A stretch of 14,979 nucleotides of DNA from Candidatus Neomicrothrix sp. UBA2983 (GTDB taxonomy: Bacteria; Actinomycetota; Acidimicrobiia; Acidimicrobiales; MedAcidi-G1). The notes under the pieces were generated by a model. The model made no database searches, was not told where the DNA came from, and worked only from the letters and a program-made list of their open reading frames with translations. The DNA lies in assembly GCA_002346745.1 (NCBI GenBank), contig DEAL01000004.1, positions 1-14,979 of the forward strand. Reading direction: 5' to 3'. The position numbers were made by a program, and so were the translations under genes. Shown here piece by piece: positions 8,215 to 14,939 of this stretch. Numbering within the stretch: the stretch's first letter is position 1; each line of letters starts with the position of its first letter.

Positions 8215-9096
8215 CTACGAGGACCGGGACTGGAGGCCGGCGATCACCGCCACGTCCACGATGTCGTCGGCCGAACAGCCCCGGGACAGGTCGTGCAGCA
8301 CCCCGTCGAGGCCCTGCAGCAGCGGCCCGTAGGCCCGCGCCCCGGCGAGGCGCTCGGTGACCTTGTAGGCGATGTTCCCGCTGTCGAGGTCGGGAAAAAC
8401 GAACACGTTGGCCGCACCCGCCACCGGCGAGCCGGGCGCCTTGGCCACCGCCACCTCCGGTACCCAGGCGGCGTCGAACTGCAACTCCCCGTCGACCGCC
8501 AGGTGGGGGGCCAGCCGACGCACCTCGGCGGTCGCCGCCCGGACCTTGTCGACCCGGGGATGCTCGGCGCTCCCCTTCGTGGAGAACGACAGCATCGCCA
8601 CCCGGGGCTCCTCGCCGACGAGGGCGGCGTGGGAACCGGCCGTCGACACGGCGATCGAGGCCAACTGCGCGACGTCGGGGTCGGGCACCACGCCGGCGTC
8701 GCCGTAGGTGATCCCACGCCCGTCGGGCAGCACCATCACGAAGCAGCTGCTCACCACCGAGACCCCCGGCGCCACGCCGAGCACCTTGAGCCCGGCACGG
8801 ACCACGTCGGCAGTGGACCGGGTGGCGCCGGCCACGGCGGCGTCGGCCCGCCCGGCGCGCACCAGCAGCGCGGCGGCCACCACCGGATCGGCCGGATCGA
8901 GGCCGGCGTCGGACGCCGGCCCGCAGGCCGGGTCGGCGGGGTCGATCGACGGCTCGACGACCTCGGCCAGGCCCTCGGACCGCAGCCGCTCGGCGGCGGC
9001 GTCGGCCCGTGGGTCGCCCAGGTCCGCGAGGACCACGCTCACCGGGTCGGCCGTCGCCCGCTCGTACCAGCCGGCGACCAGCGACGGGACGTCCAT
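8215..9096 (-). CDS. pta: Phosphate acetyltransferase (phosphotransacetylase), short form
   Basis: Pta interconverts acetyl phosphate plus CoA with acetyl-CoA plus phosphate in the cytoplasm. Conserved blocks are GELQFDAA, ANVFVFPDLDSGNIAYK, LLQGLDGVLHDLSRGCS and DDIVD. The SRG and downstream D match catalytic Ser/Arg/Asp positions known in Methanosarcina Pta. At 293 residues it is shorter than the usual 320-340; the missing length is in the N-terminal half, while the C-terminal catalytic core looks complete. A phosphate butyryltransferase-like role is a less likely alternative. No acetate kinase gene is nearby, so the enzyme probably turns acetyl phosphate from another source into acetyl-CoA. 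The ATG at 9096 lies 8 nt after the stop of the small upstream gene, suggesting translational coupling. Confidence 0.88.
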   Translation of the reverse strand: MDVPSLVAGWYERATADPVSVVLADLGDPRADAAAERLRSEGLAEVVEPSIDPADPACGPASDAGLDPADPVVAAALLVRAGRADAAVAGATRSTADVVRAGLKVLGVAPGVSVVSSCFVMVLPDGRGITYGDAGVVPDPDVAQLASIAVSTAGSHAALVGEEPRVAMLSFSTKGSAEHPRVDKVRAATAEVRRLAPHLAVDGELQFDAAWVPEVAVAKAPGSPVAGAANVFVFPDLDSGNIAYKVTERLAGARAYGPLLQGLDGVLHDLSRGCSADDIVDVAVIAGLQSRSS

Positions 9097-9104
9097 CAGG
9101 TGGA

Positions 9105-9233
9105 TCAGCCCTTGCCGCGCCAGGGGATGAGGCGGGCCTCGAGAAGGCGCATAACATCGTGCAGCGCCTCGACCGAACCGCCCTTGGGCAGTTCGTAGAG
9201 CATGCTGACGTTCTGGACGGACAGGTCCTTCAC
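9105..9233 (-). CDS. Small protein of 42 residues, unknown function
   Basis: The frame begins with GTG at 9233, preceded by AAGGGGGG about 5 nt upstream, and ends with TGA at 9105-9107. The product starts MKDLSVQNVSMLYELPKGG and ends in RLIPWRGKG. A middle stretch (EALHDVMRLLEARLI) looks like an amphipathic helix. It fills the gap between the aminotransferase stop (44 nt away) and the pta start (8 nt away), which argues that it is a real operon member. An internal ATG (9203) would give 32 residues but lacks a ribosome binding site. I do not recognise the family. It could be a small accessory or regulatory protein, or the remnant of a larger gene. Confidence 0.55.
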   Translation of the reverse strand: MKDLSVQNVSMLYELPKGGSVEALHDVMRLLEARLIPWRGKG

Positions 9234-9277
9234 CGGTTCCCCCCTTCAGGCCGACGCTGATCGTAGGCGGTTGCCGC

Positions 9278-10648
9278 TCAGGCGTTCTCCGACAGCCAGG
9301 CGCCCACCCGGTCGAGCACCTTGTCGGTCCGGGTCACGAGGTCGTCGACGACGGTGCCGTCGGCGATCAGCGGCGGCGAGATCGTGAGGCCCGTGTAGCC
9401 CCGGTCGTCGGGTCGGATGGTCATGCGCTGCTCGCGGACGAAGCCGCCCAGCGCACCGCCGCGCAGGCCGACCTCCTGGGCGGGGCTGAGGTCCCGGCCC
9501 GACTCGCGGTCGGCGCAGAGGTCGATGGCGTAGAAGAAGCCGGTGCCCCGGACCTCCTTCACGCACGGGTGGGCGTCGGCCAACTTGTTGAGCGACTCGG
9601 CCATGCCGGCCTCGTTGGCGAGTACGTGCTCCATGACGCCTTCGTCGCGCATGGCGGTCATGTTGGCGACGGCGACGGCGGTGGCGACCGGGTGGCCGCC
9701 GAAGGTCGATCCGTGGACGTAGGACCCCATGGGAGAGTCGTGGACGGCCTGCACGAATTGGCCGCGGATGGCGACGCCGCCGAGGGGCTGGTAGGCGGAG
9801 GTCACGCCCTTGGCGAAGGTGATCATGTCGGGGACCACGCCCATGCGCTCGCTGGCGAACCAGTGGCCGAACCGGCCGAACGAGCAGATGACCTCGTCGG
9901 CGACGAGCAGGACGCCGTGGCGGTCGCAGATGCGGCGCAACTCCTGCCAGTAGCCGTCGGGCGGCACCAGGGCGCCGCCGCCGTTCTGGATCGGCTCGGC
10001 GATGACCATGGCCACGGTCTCGGGGCCCTCGGCGAGGATCGTCTCCTCGATGGCCCGGACGCAGGACAGCTCGTCGGCGGGCGTTCCGGCGGGTGAGGTG
10101 CACTGGCGGGTGTTGGGCACGTGCCGCACGCCGTCCCACAGGTTGGGGAGGAACGGGTCGCGGAACTTGGGGATGCCGGTGACGGCGAGGGCGCCGAGGG
10201 TGGTGCCGTGGTAGGCCCAGTTCCGGGAGATGACCTTGTAGCGGCCCTCGTCGCCCCGCGAGAGGTGGTAGTTGCGGGCGAACTTGATGGCCGACTCGAC
10301 GGCCTCGGAGCCCGAGCTGACGAAGAAGACCTCCGAGAGGTCGCCGGGGGCGACGTCGGCGATCATGGCCGCCGCCTCGATGGAGGGCGGGTGGGCGTTG
10401 CCCCAGTTGGTGGCGAAGGCGAGGCGGCCCATCTGGTCGGCGGCCGCCTCGGCCAGGTCGGTACGGCCGTGGCCGATGTTGACGCAGAAGAGGCCGGCCA
10501 GGCCGTCCAGCCATTCGTTGCCGTCGGTGTCGTAGAGGTAGCAGCCGTCGGCCCGCTCGAAGATGGGCAGGGCACCGCTGCGCCAGGCGGCGGCGGGGGT
10601 GAAGTGGGGGACGAGGTGGCGCTGGGCCTGCCCGCGGTGGTCGCTCAT
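9278..10648 (-). CDS. Class III PLP-dependent aminotransferase (omega-amino acid/taurine:pyruvate type)
   Basis: This is a 456-residue fold-type I transaminase that moves an amino group from an omega-amino compound to an oxo acid, usually pyruvate. Visible features are SSGSEAVESA (phosphate-binding loop, about 111-120), NWAYHGTT at about 143-150, the PLP-pyridine Asp D251 in LLVADEVICSFGR, the Schiff-base lysine K280 in MITFAKGVTSAYQPLGG, and GSTFGGHP. The length and motifs are complete. The subgroup contains beta-alanine:pyruvate and taurine:pyruvate aminotransferases as well as diamine transaminases, and the substrate cannot be fixed from motifs. Its being first in a run with pta favours an amine whose carbon ends as acetyl phosphate or acetyl-CoA. 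The ATG at 10648 has AGGAAG about 8 nt upstream. Confidence 0.92.
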   Translation of the reverse strand: MSDHRGQAQRHLVPHFTPAAAWRSGALPIFERADGCYLYDTDGNEWLDGLAGLFCVNIGHGRTDLAEAAADQMGRLAFATNWGNAHPPSIEAAAMIADVAPGDLSEVFFVSSGSEAVESAIKFARNYHLSRGDEGRYKVISRNWAYHGTTLGALAVTGIPKFRDPFLPNLWDGVRHVPNTRQCTSPAGTPADELSCVRAIEETILAEGPETVAMVIAEPIQNGGGALVPPDGYWQELRRICDRHGVLLVADEVICSFGRFGHWFASERMGVVPDMITFAKGVTSAYQPLGGVAIRGQFVQAVHDSPMGSYVHGSTFGGHPVATAVAVANMTAMRDEGVMEHVLANEAGMAESLNKLADAHPCVKEVRGTGFFYAIDLCADRESGRDLSPAQEVGLRGGALGGFVREQRMTIRPDDRGYTGLTISPPLIADGTVVDDLVTRTDKVLDRVGAWLSENA

Positions 10649-10658
10649 GGCACTTCCT

Positions 10659-10678
10659 GCTCTCGTGTGCTCTCGTGG
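10659..10678. repeat. Short tandem repeat before the aminotransferase start
   Basis: GCTCTCGTG occurs twice with a 10-bp period, beginning at 10659 and 10669 on the plus strand. It lies 10-30 bp before the aminotransferase ATG, inside the expected 5' leader. Its function is unknown. Confidence 0.4.
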
Positions 10679-10760
10679 TTCGGTGGTGGCCGGGGGACGT
10701 ACACTCCGCGACCGTTCGGCGCCGACGGGCCTGCTGGGTTCGGGCCGGGGTCGGACACTG

Positions 10761-10798
10761 AAGTTAGAGTCCGTAACTTATACGTAACTCTCTCTAAC
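10761..10798. promoter_or_regulatory. Divergent promoter/operator island between aminotransferase and demethylase genes
   Basis: This is an AT-rich island in an otherwise GC-rich 200-bp intergenic region. It contains AAGTTA-N7-TAACTT (10761-10779), a perfect 6-bp-arm dyad. It also has two CGTAACT direct repeats 11 bp apart (10772 and 10783), and an outer inverted pair GTTAGAG (10763-10769) and CTCTAAC (10792-10798). On the minus strand TATAAG (10777-10782) is a good -10 for the aminotransferase, with TTGCCG or CTTGCC 15-16 nt upstream as a possible -35. The core AGTTAGAG also lies before the TetR gene (7377-7384). The overlap of dyads with the -10 suits repression by a TetR-type protein, which is inference. 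No riboswitch motif was recognised in the rest of the region. Confidence 0.55.
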
Positions 10799-10835
10799 GG
10801 CAAGAGGGAGCCCCGACGCACGGCAGGCGCACAGC

Positions 10836-10844
10836 AAGGAGGGG
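10836..10844 (+). promoter_or_regulatory. Ribosome binding site fixing a GTG start
   Basis: AAGGAGGGG is a near-perfect Shine-Dalgarno sequence, with 6 nt between AAGGAGG and the GTG at 10849. It supports that start for the demethylase. Confidence 0.8.
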
Positions 10845-10848
10845 CACC

Positions 10849-13296
10849 GTGGCTCCGCAACTCCCGGACAGGGCACAGGTCGTCATCGTCGGCGGCGGCG
10901 TCATCGGCGCCAGCATCGCCTACCACCTCACCGAGCTGGGCTGGACCGACGTCGTCCTGCTCGAACGCCACACCCTCACCAGCGGCACCACCTGGCACGC
11001 CGCCGGCCTCGTCGGGTCCCTCCGGGCCACCCAAAACATGACCCGACTGGCCGCCTACACCGCCGACCTCTACGACCGGCTAGAGCGCGAGATGGGCCAC
11101 CCAACCGGCTTCCGGAAGGTCGGCTCCATCAGCCTCGCCGACAACGCCGGGCGAATGGAGGAACTCGTCCGCGGCGCCGGCATGGCCGGCTGCTTCGGCG
11201 TCGACGTCGAGGTCGTCGACGTCGACGAGATCGTGGACCGCTGGCCGCTCGTGAACCCCGAGGGCCTCGTCGGCGGTGTCTGGATCCCCGGCGACGGCCA
11301 GACCTCCCCGATCGACACCACCATGGCCATGGCGGCCGTCGCCAAGGAACGGGGTGCCCGCGTCGTCGAGGGCGTCAGCGTCGAGCGAATCCGCACGGTG
11401 GACGGCCACGCGGTTGGCGTCGACACCGATCGGGGCCCGATCGACGCCGAGCACGTCGTCGTGGCCGCCGGCATGTGGTCGCACCAGCTGGGCCGCGACA
11501 TCGGCGTCAACATCCCACTGGCCGCCTGCGAACACTTCTACCTGGTCACCGACGGCATCCCCGACCTGCCCACCGGCCTGCCGGTGCTGCGCGACACCGA
11601 CAACTGCACCTACGTGAAGGAGGAGGCCGGCCGCCTCCTGGTCGGGTTCTTCGAGCCGGTCGCCAAGCCCTTCGAGCCCGACGGCATGCCGACCGACCGT
11701 CCCAACATGCAGTTCCCCTTCGACTGGGAGCACATGGCGCCCGTCTACGAGCGCATCTGCGAACGCATCCCGATGCTGGCCGAGGTGCCACTCCGCCTCG
11801 AGTTCAACGGGCCCGAGTCCTTCACCCCCGACGACCGCTACCTGCTGGGCGAGACGCCCGAGGTGCGCAACCTCTACGCAGCCACGGGCTTCAACTCGAT
11901 CGGCTTGCAGTCCGCCGGCGGTGCCGGCAAGGTCCTCGCCGACTGGATCGTCGACGGGCGGCCCCCGATGGACCTCTGGGACGTCGACATCCGCCGCATG
12001 CAGCCCTTCCAGACCAACCGCCGCTACCTGCGCGACCGGTCGGTCGAGGGCCTGGGGCTGCTCTACGCCATGCACTGGCCGTTCCGACAGTTCGCCACCG
12101 CCCGCAGCGCCCGCCATTCGGCCGTCCACGACCGCCTGGCCGGCCTCGGGGCCTGCTTCGGCGAGGCGGGCGGTTGGGAACGCCCCAACTGGTACGCCCC
12201 CGAGGGCGTGGAACCCGTCTACGAGTACTCCTACCGACGCCAGAACTGGTTCGAGTACTCGGCCGCCGAGCACCGGGCCTGCCGTGAGGGAGCGGCCCTG
12301 TTCGACCAGTCGTCGCTGGCCAAGCTGCTCGTCCAGGGCCCCGACGCCGCCGACGTGCTGAACCGGATCTCCTCAGCGGACGTCGACGTCGAGCCCGGGA
12401 CGTCCGTGTACACCACCTGGCTCAACGAGCATGGTGGCATCGAGGCCGACCTCACCGTCAACCGGTTGAACGAGGACCGATTCCTGGTGGTCACCGCCTT
12501 CTCCACCCAGGTCAAGGACGCCGACTGGGTCCTCCGGCACACCCCTGACGGTGCCCGCGCCGCGCTCACGGACGTGACCTCGGGCTGGGCCACGCTCGGC
12601 GTCTTCGGCCCCGACGCCCGGCGCATCGTGGCCCCGCTCACCGACGCCGACCTCGGGAACGAGGCGTTCCCGTTCGGCACCCTCCAGGAGATCGACCTGG
12701 CCTACGCCCGGGCCATCGCCGTGCGCCGCACCTACATGGGCGAACTGGGCTGGGAGCTCTACGTCCCCACCGAGTTCGCCCTCGGCGTGTTCGACGCCCT
12801 CTGGGCATCGGGTGCGCCCGAGGGGCTGACGCTCGCCGGCATGCACGCCATGAACTCGCTCCGGATGGAGAAGGCCTACCGGCACTGGGGCGACGACATC
12901 GCCGACGAGGACACCCCGCTCGAGGCCGGGCTCTCGTGGGGCGTGTCGTGGGACAAGCCGGGCGGCTTCGTCGGCCGCGAGGCACTCGTCGCCCAGCGGG
13001 AGGCTGGCGTGTCGCGTCGCCTCGTGCAGTTCCGCCTCGACGACCCCGTGCCGCTGCTGTACCACGACGAGCCCGTCTTCCGGGAAGGCGAACTGGTCGG
13101 CCGGATCACCTCGGGCACGTACGGCCACACGGTCGGCGGCGCCCTCGGCATGTCATACCTGGCCTGCGAGCCCGGCACGCCGAGGCCGCAGCTGCTGGAG
13201 GGATCGTTCGAGGTCGGGGTGAACGGCGAGCGGGTGCCGGCGACGGCCTCGTACCGCCCCTTCTACGACCCCGACAGCGAGAAGGTCCGGCTGTAG
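10849..13296 (+). CDS. FAD-dependent N-demethylase with GcvT domain (sarcosine/dimethylglycine dehydrogenase family)
   Basis: This 815-residue two-domain flavoenzyme belongs to a family that oxidises N-methyl groups and passes the one-carbon unit to tetrahydrofolate as 5,10-methylene-THF. The N-terminal FAD domain begins with the Rossmann motif VIVGGGVIGASIAYHL (13-28). H50 in GTTWHAAGLV corresponds to the histidine that carries covalent FAD in dimethylglycine and sarcosine dehydrogenases. CEHFYLVTD (227-235) matches the active-site His region. A GcvT-like folate domain spans roughly 435-705 (GGIEADLTV at 529-537; SLRMEKAYRHWGDDI), with a C-terminal barrel to about 805. The length is typical. 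The substrate could be dimethylglycine, sarcosine or another N-methyl amine. The start is GTG at 10849. It is transcribed away from the aminotransferase from a shared intergenic region and ends 9 bp from the convergent livG stop. Confidence 0.9.
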   Translation: MAPQLPDRAQVVIVGGGVIGASIAYHLTELGWTDVVLLERHTLTSGTTWHAAGLVGSLRATQNMTRLAAYTADLYDRLEREMGHPTGFRKVGSISLADNAGRMEELVRGAGMAGCFGVDVEVVDVDEIVDRWPLVNPEGLVGGVWIPGDGQTSPIDTTMAMAAVAKERGARVVEGVSVERIRTVDGHAVGVDTDRGPIDAEHVVVAAGMWSHQLGRDIGVNIPLAACEHFYLVTDGIPDLPTGLPVLRDTDNCTYVKEEAGRLLVGFFEPVAKPFEPDGMPTDRPNMQFPFDWEHMAPVYERICERIPMLAEVPLRLEFNGPESFTPDDRYLLGETPEVRNLYAATGFNSIGLQSAGGAGKVLADWIVDGRPPMDLWDVDIRRMQPFQTNRRYLRDRSVEGLGLLYAMHWPFRQFATARSARHSAVHDRLAGLGACFGEAGGWERPNWYAPEGVEPVYEYSYRRQNWFEYSAAEHRACREGAALFDQSSLAKLLVQGPDAADVLNRISSADVDVEPGTSVYTTWLNEHGGIEADLTVNRLNEDRFLVVTAFSTQVKDADWVLRHTPDGARAALTDVTSGWATLGVFGPDARRIVAPLTDADLGNEAFPFGTLQEIDLAYARAIAVRRTYMGELGWELYVPTEFALGVFDALWASGAPEGLTLAGMHAMNSLRMEKAYRHWGDDIADEDTPLEAGLSWGVSWDKPGGFVGREALVAQREAGVSRRLVQFRLDDPVPLLYHDEPVFREGELVGRITSGTYGHTVGGALGMSYLACEPGTPRPQLLEGSFEVGVNGERVPATASYRPFYDPDSEKVRL

Positions 13297-13305
13297 CCGG
13301 AGGGT

Positions 13306-14112
13306 TCAGCCGAGGGTCACCGACTCGTCGCCGAGGTAGGCGGCGACCACCGCCGGGTCCCGCTGGACCTCCCCGGGAGTGCCCTCCGCGATGCGTCGAC
13401 CGAAGTCGAGGACCATCACCCGGTCGGCGATGTCCATGACGAGGCCCATGTCGTGTTCGACGAGGACCATCGAGATGCCGAGCTCCAAACGGATGTCGAG
13501 GATGAACCGGGCCATGTCCTCGGTCTCCTCGAGGTTCATGCCCGCGACGGGCTCGTCGAGCAGCAGCAGTTCGGGCTGCATGGCGAGGGCCCGACCCAAC
13601 TCCACGCGCTTCTGCACGCCGTAGGGCAGGAGCGCCACCGGGTACTTGCGCCACTGCTCGATCTCGAGGAAGTCGATGATGTCCTCCACGGCGAGACGGT
13701 GGGCCATCTCCTCGCGGCGGGCCCGTCCGAACCAGAGCGCCCCGGCCAGCCAGGAACGCTCCATCCGGAGGTGGCGACCGAGGAGGAGGTTGTCCAACAC
13801 GGTCATGTGCGGGAACAACTCGATGTTCTGGAACGTACGGGCGATGCCGAGTTCGGCCACCCGGTCGGGCCGGAGGCCCATGACGGTCTCGCCCTTCCAG
13901 CGGATGTCGCCCTCCTGGGGGTGGTACACCTGGCTGATCGAGTTGAAGATCGACGTCTTTCCGGCGCCGTTCGGGCCGATCACGGCGAACAACTGCCCCT
14001 CGTCCACCGAGAACGAGACGTCGTCGATCGCCCGGACCCCCTTGAACGAGAGGCTGATGTGGTCGACCTCGAGAAGTGGTGTGCCCGCTGGAGATCCGTT
14101 CACGACAGCCAC
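13306..14112 (-). CDS. livG: ABC transporter ATPase, branched-chain amino acid type (LivG)
   Basis: This cytoplasmic ATPase of a HAAT-family importer would power uptake of branched-chain amino acids or related small compounds with a partner ATPase and two permeases. In the 268-residue reading, Walker A is GPNGAGKT (46-53), the Q-loop is ARTFQN (Q95), the signature is the LivG-typical LPYGVQKRVELGRALA (from 162), Walker B is LLLLDEP (182-188) and the H-loop is VLVEHDMG (H220). It overlaps the end of livF. Two starts are possible: GTG at 14112, with AGGA at suitable spacing, or GTG at 14103, which forms a 4-nt GTGA overlap with the livF stop. Annotation as an amino-acid transporter is by family; the demethylase and aminotransferase nearby suggest the real substrate may be another amine. 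Confidence 0.92.
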   Translation of the reverse strand: MAVVNGSPAGTPLLEVDHISLSFKGVRAIDDVSFSVDEGQLFAVIGPNGAGKTSIFNSISQVYHPQEGDIRWKGETVMGLRPDRVAELGIARTFQNIELFPHMTVLDNLLLGRHLRMERSWLAGALWFGRARREEMAHRLAVEDIIDFLEIEQWRKYPVALLPYGVQKRVELGRALAMQPELLLLDEPVAGMNLEETEDMARFILDIRLELGISMVLVEHDMGLVMDIADRVMVLDFGRRIAEGTPGEVQRDPAVVAAYLGDESVTLG

Positions 14113-14894
14113 CGCTTCCTGCGCTTGTAGTGCTTGACGTCCCGGAAGGACTTGCGCTCGCCGCCCTCGCCATGGAGCCCCAGGTAGAACTCCTGGACGT
14201 CCTCGTCCCTCAGGAGCTTCTCGGCCGGTCCGTCCATGACGATCTTGCCGGTCTCCATGATGTAGCCGTGGTCGGCGATCGAGAGAGCCATGGCGGCGTT
14301 CTGCTCGATCAGCAGGACCGAGACGCCCTGCCCGTTGATGTCGACGATGATGTCTCGGATCTGCTGCACCAACTTGGGTGCCAGGCCCAGCGACGGCTCG
14401 TCCAAGATCAGGAGCCTCGGATTGGCCATGAGCCCGCGGCCGATGGCCAGCATCTGCTGCTCACCGCCCGACAGGTAGCCGGCAACCGACTTTCGTCGCC
14501 CGGCCAGCGCCGGGAACATCGTCATGACCCGTTCGTGGGCCTCGGCCACCGAGGCCTTGTCGGCGTTGGTGTACGCCCCGGCCGCCAGGTTCTCGTCGAC
14601 GGTCAGGTCGGAGAAGATCCGCCGACCCTCCATCACCTGTGTGATGCCGGCCCGCACCCGGGCAGAGGCGTCGAGGTCATCGATGGACTCCCCGTTCAGC
14701 CGCACGGTGCCCTTGGTGACCTTGCCCTCGTGCACGTCGAGCAGGCCGCCTACGGCCCGAAGCGTCGTGGTCTTGCCAGCGCCGTTGGCGCCCAACAGGG
14801 CCACGATCTTGTCGTCCGGGACCTCGATGGACAGGCCACGCAGCACGAGGATGACCTCGTTGTAGACGACCTCCAGGTTGGCGACTTCGAGCAT
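14100..14894 (-). CDS. livF: ABC transporter ATPase, branched-chain amino acid type (LivF)
   Basis: This is the second ATPase of the HAAT importer, 264 residues. Walker A is GANGAGKT (35-42), the Q-loop lies in GITQVMEGRRIF, the signature is LSGGEQQMLAIGRGL (141-155), Walker B is LLILDEP (161-167), and LLIEQN (195-200) replaces the H-loop as is usual in LivF. A basic C-terminal tail (about 242-264, ending HYKRRKRWLS) extends beyond the standard LivF length of about 235 residues. Similar tails occur in a subgroup of these ATPases. The ATG at 14894 is preceded by GGAGAA. Permease and binding-protein genes are expected beyond the right edge of the window or elsewhere in the genome. Confidence 0.92.
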   Translation of the reverse strand: MLEVANLEVVYNEVILVLRGLSIEVPDDKIVALLGANGAGKTTTLRAVGGLLDVHEGKVTKGTVRLNGESIDDLDASARVRAGITQVMEGRRIFSDLTVDENLAAGAYTNADKASVAEAHERVMTMFPALAGRRKSVAGYLSGGEQQMLAIGRGLMANPRLLILDEPSLGLAPKLVQQIRDIIVDINGQGVSVLLIEQNAAMALSIADHGYIMETGKIVMDGPAEKLLRDEDVQEFYLGLHGEGGERKSFRDVKHYKRRKRWLS

Positions 14895-14914
14895 CGGTTC
14901 TCCGGGCCAGGCTG

Positions 14915-14939
14915 CCGCCCGCTATCGGGAAGCGGGCGG
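14915..14939. terminator. GC-rich stem-loop upstream of livF
   Basis: CCGCCCGCT (14915-14923) pairs perfectly with AGCGGGCGG (14931-14939) around a 7-nt loop. On the minus strand it lies 21 nt before the livF ATG. It may be the terminator of a gene outside the window or a structure in the livF leader. No T tract is present on either strand. Confidence 0.4.

Noticed and set aside
7379..9157. 592-residue open frame on the minus strand spanning the pta and EamA genes
   Set aside because: It is an Arg/Gly/Pro-rich out-of-frame shadow. Both genes beneath it have clear family motifs.
9246..10514. 422-residue minus-strand frame over the aminotransferase
   Set aside because: It is in a different frame from the motif-bearing aminotransferase and is Arg/Pro/His-rich.
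10716..10725. TCGGCGCCGA perfect palindrome in the divergent intergenic region
   Set aside because: GC-rich 10-bp palindromes are expected by chance in this composition, and it has no partner site.
10649..10848. Riboswitch in the aminotransferase or demethylase leader (glycine, SAM or guanidine type)
   Set aside because: No conserved core of these classes was recognised in the 200 bp on either strand.
11080..12273. 397-residue minus-strand frame over the demethylase
   Set aside because: It is antisense to the demethylase and of low complexity, while the plus-strand product has full family motifs and a strong ribosome binding site.
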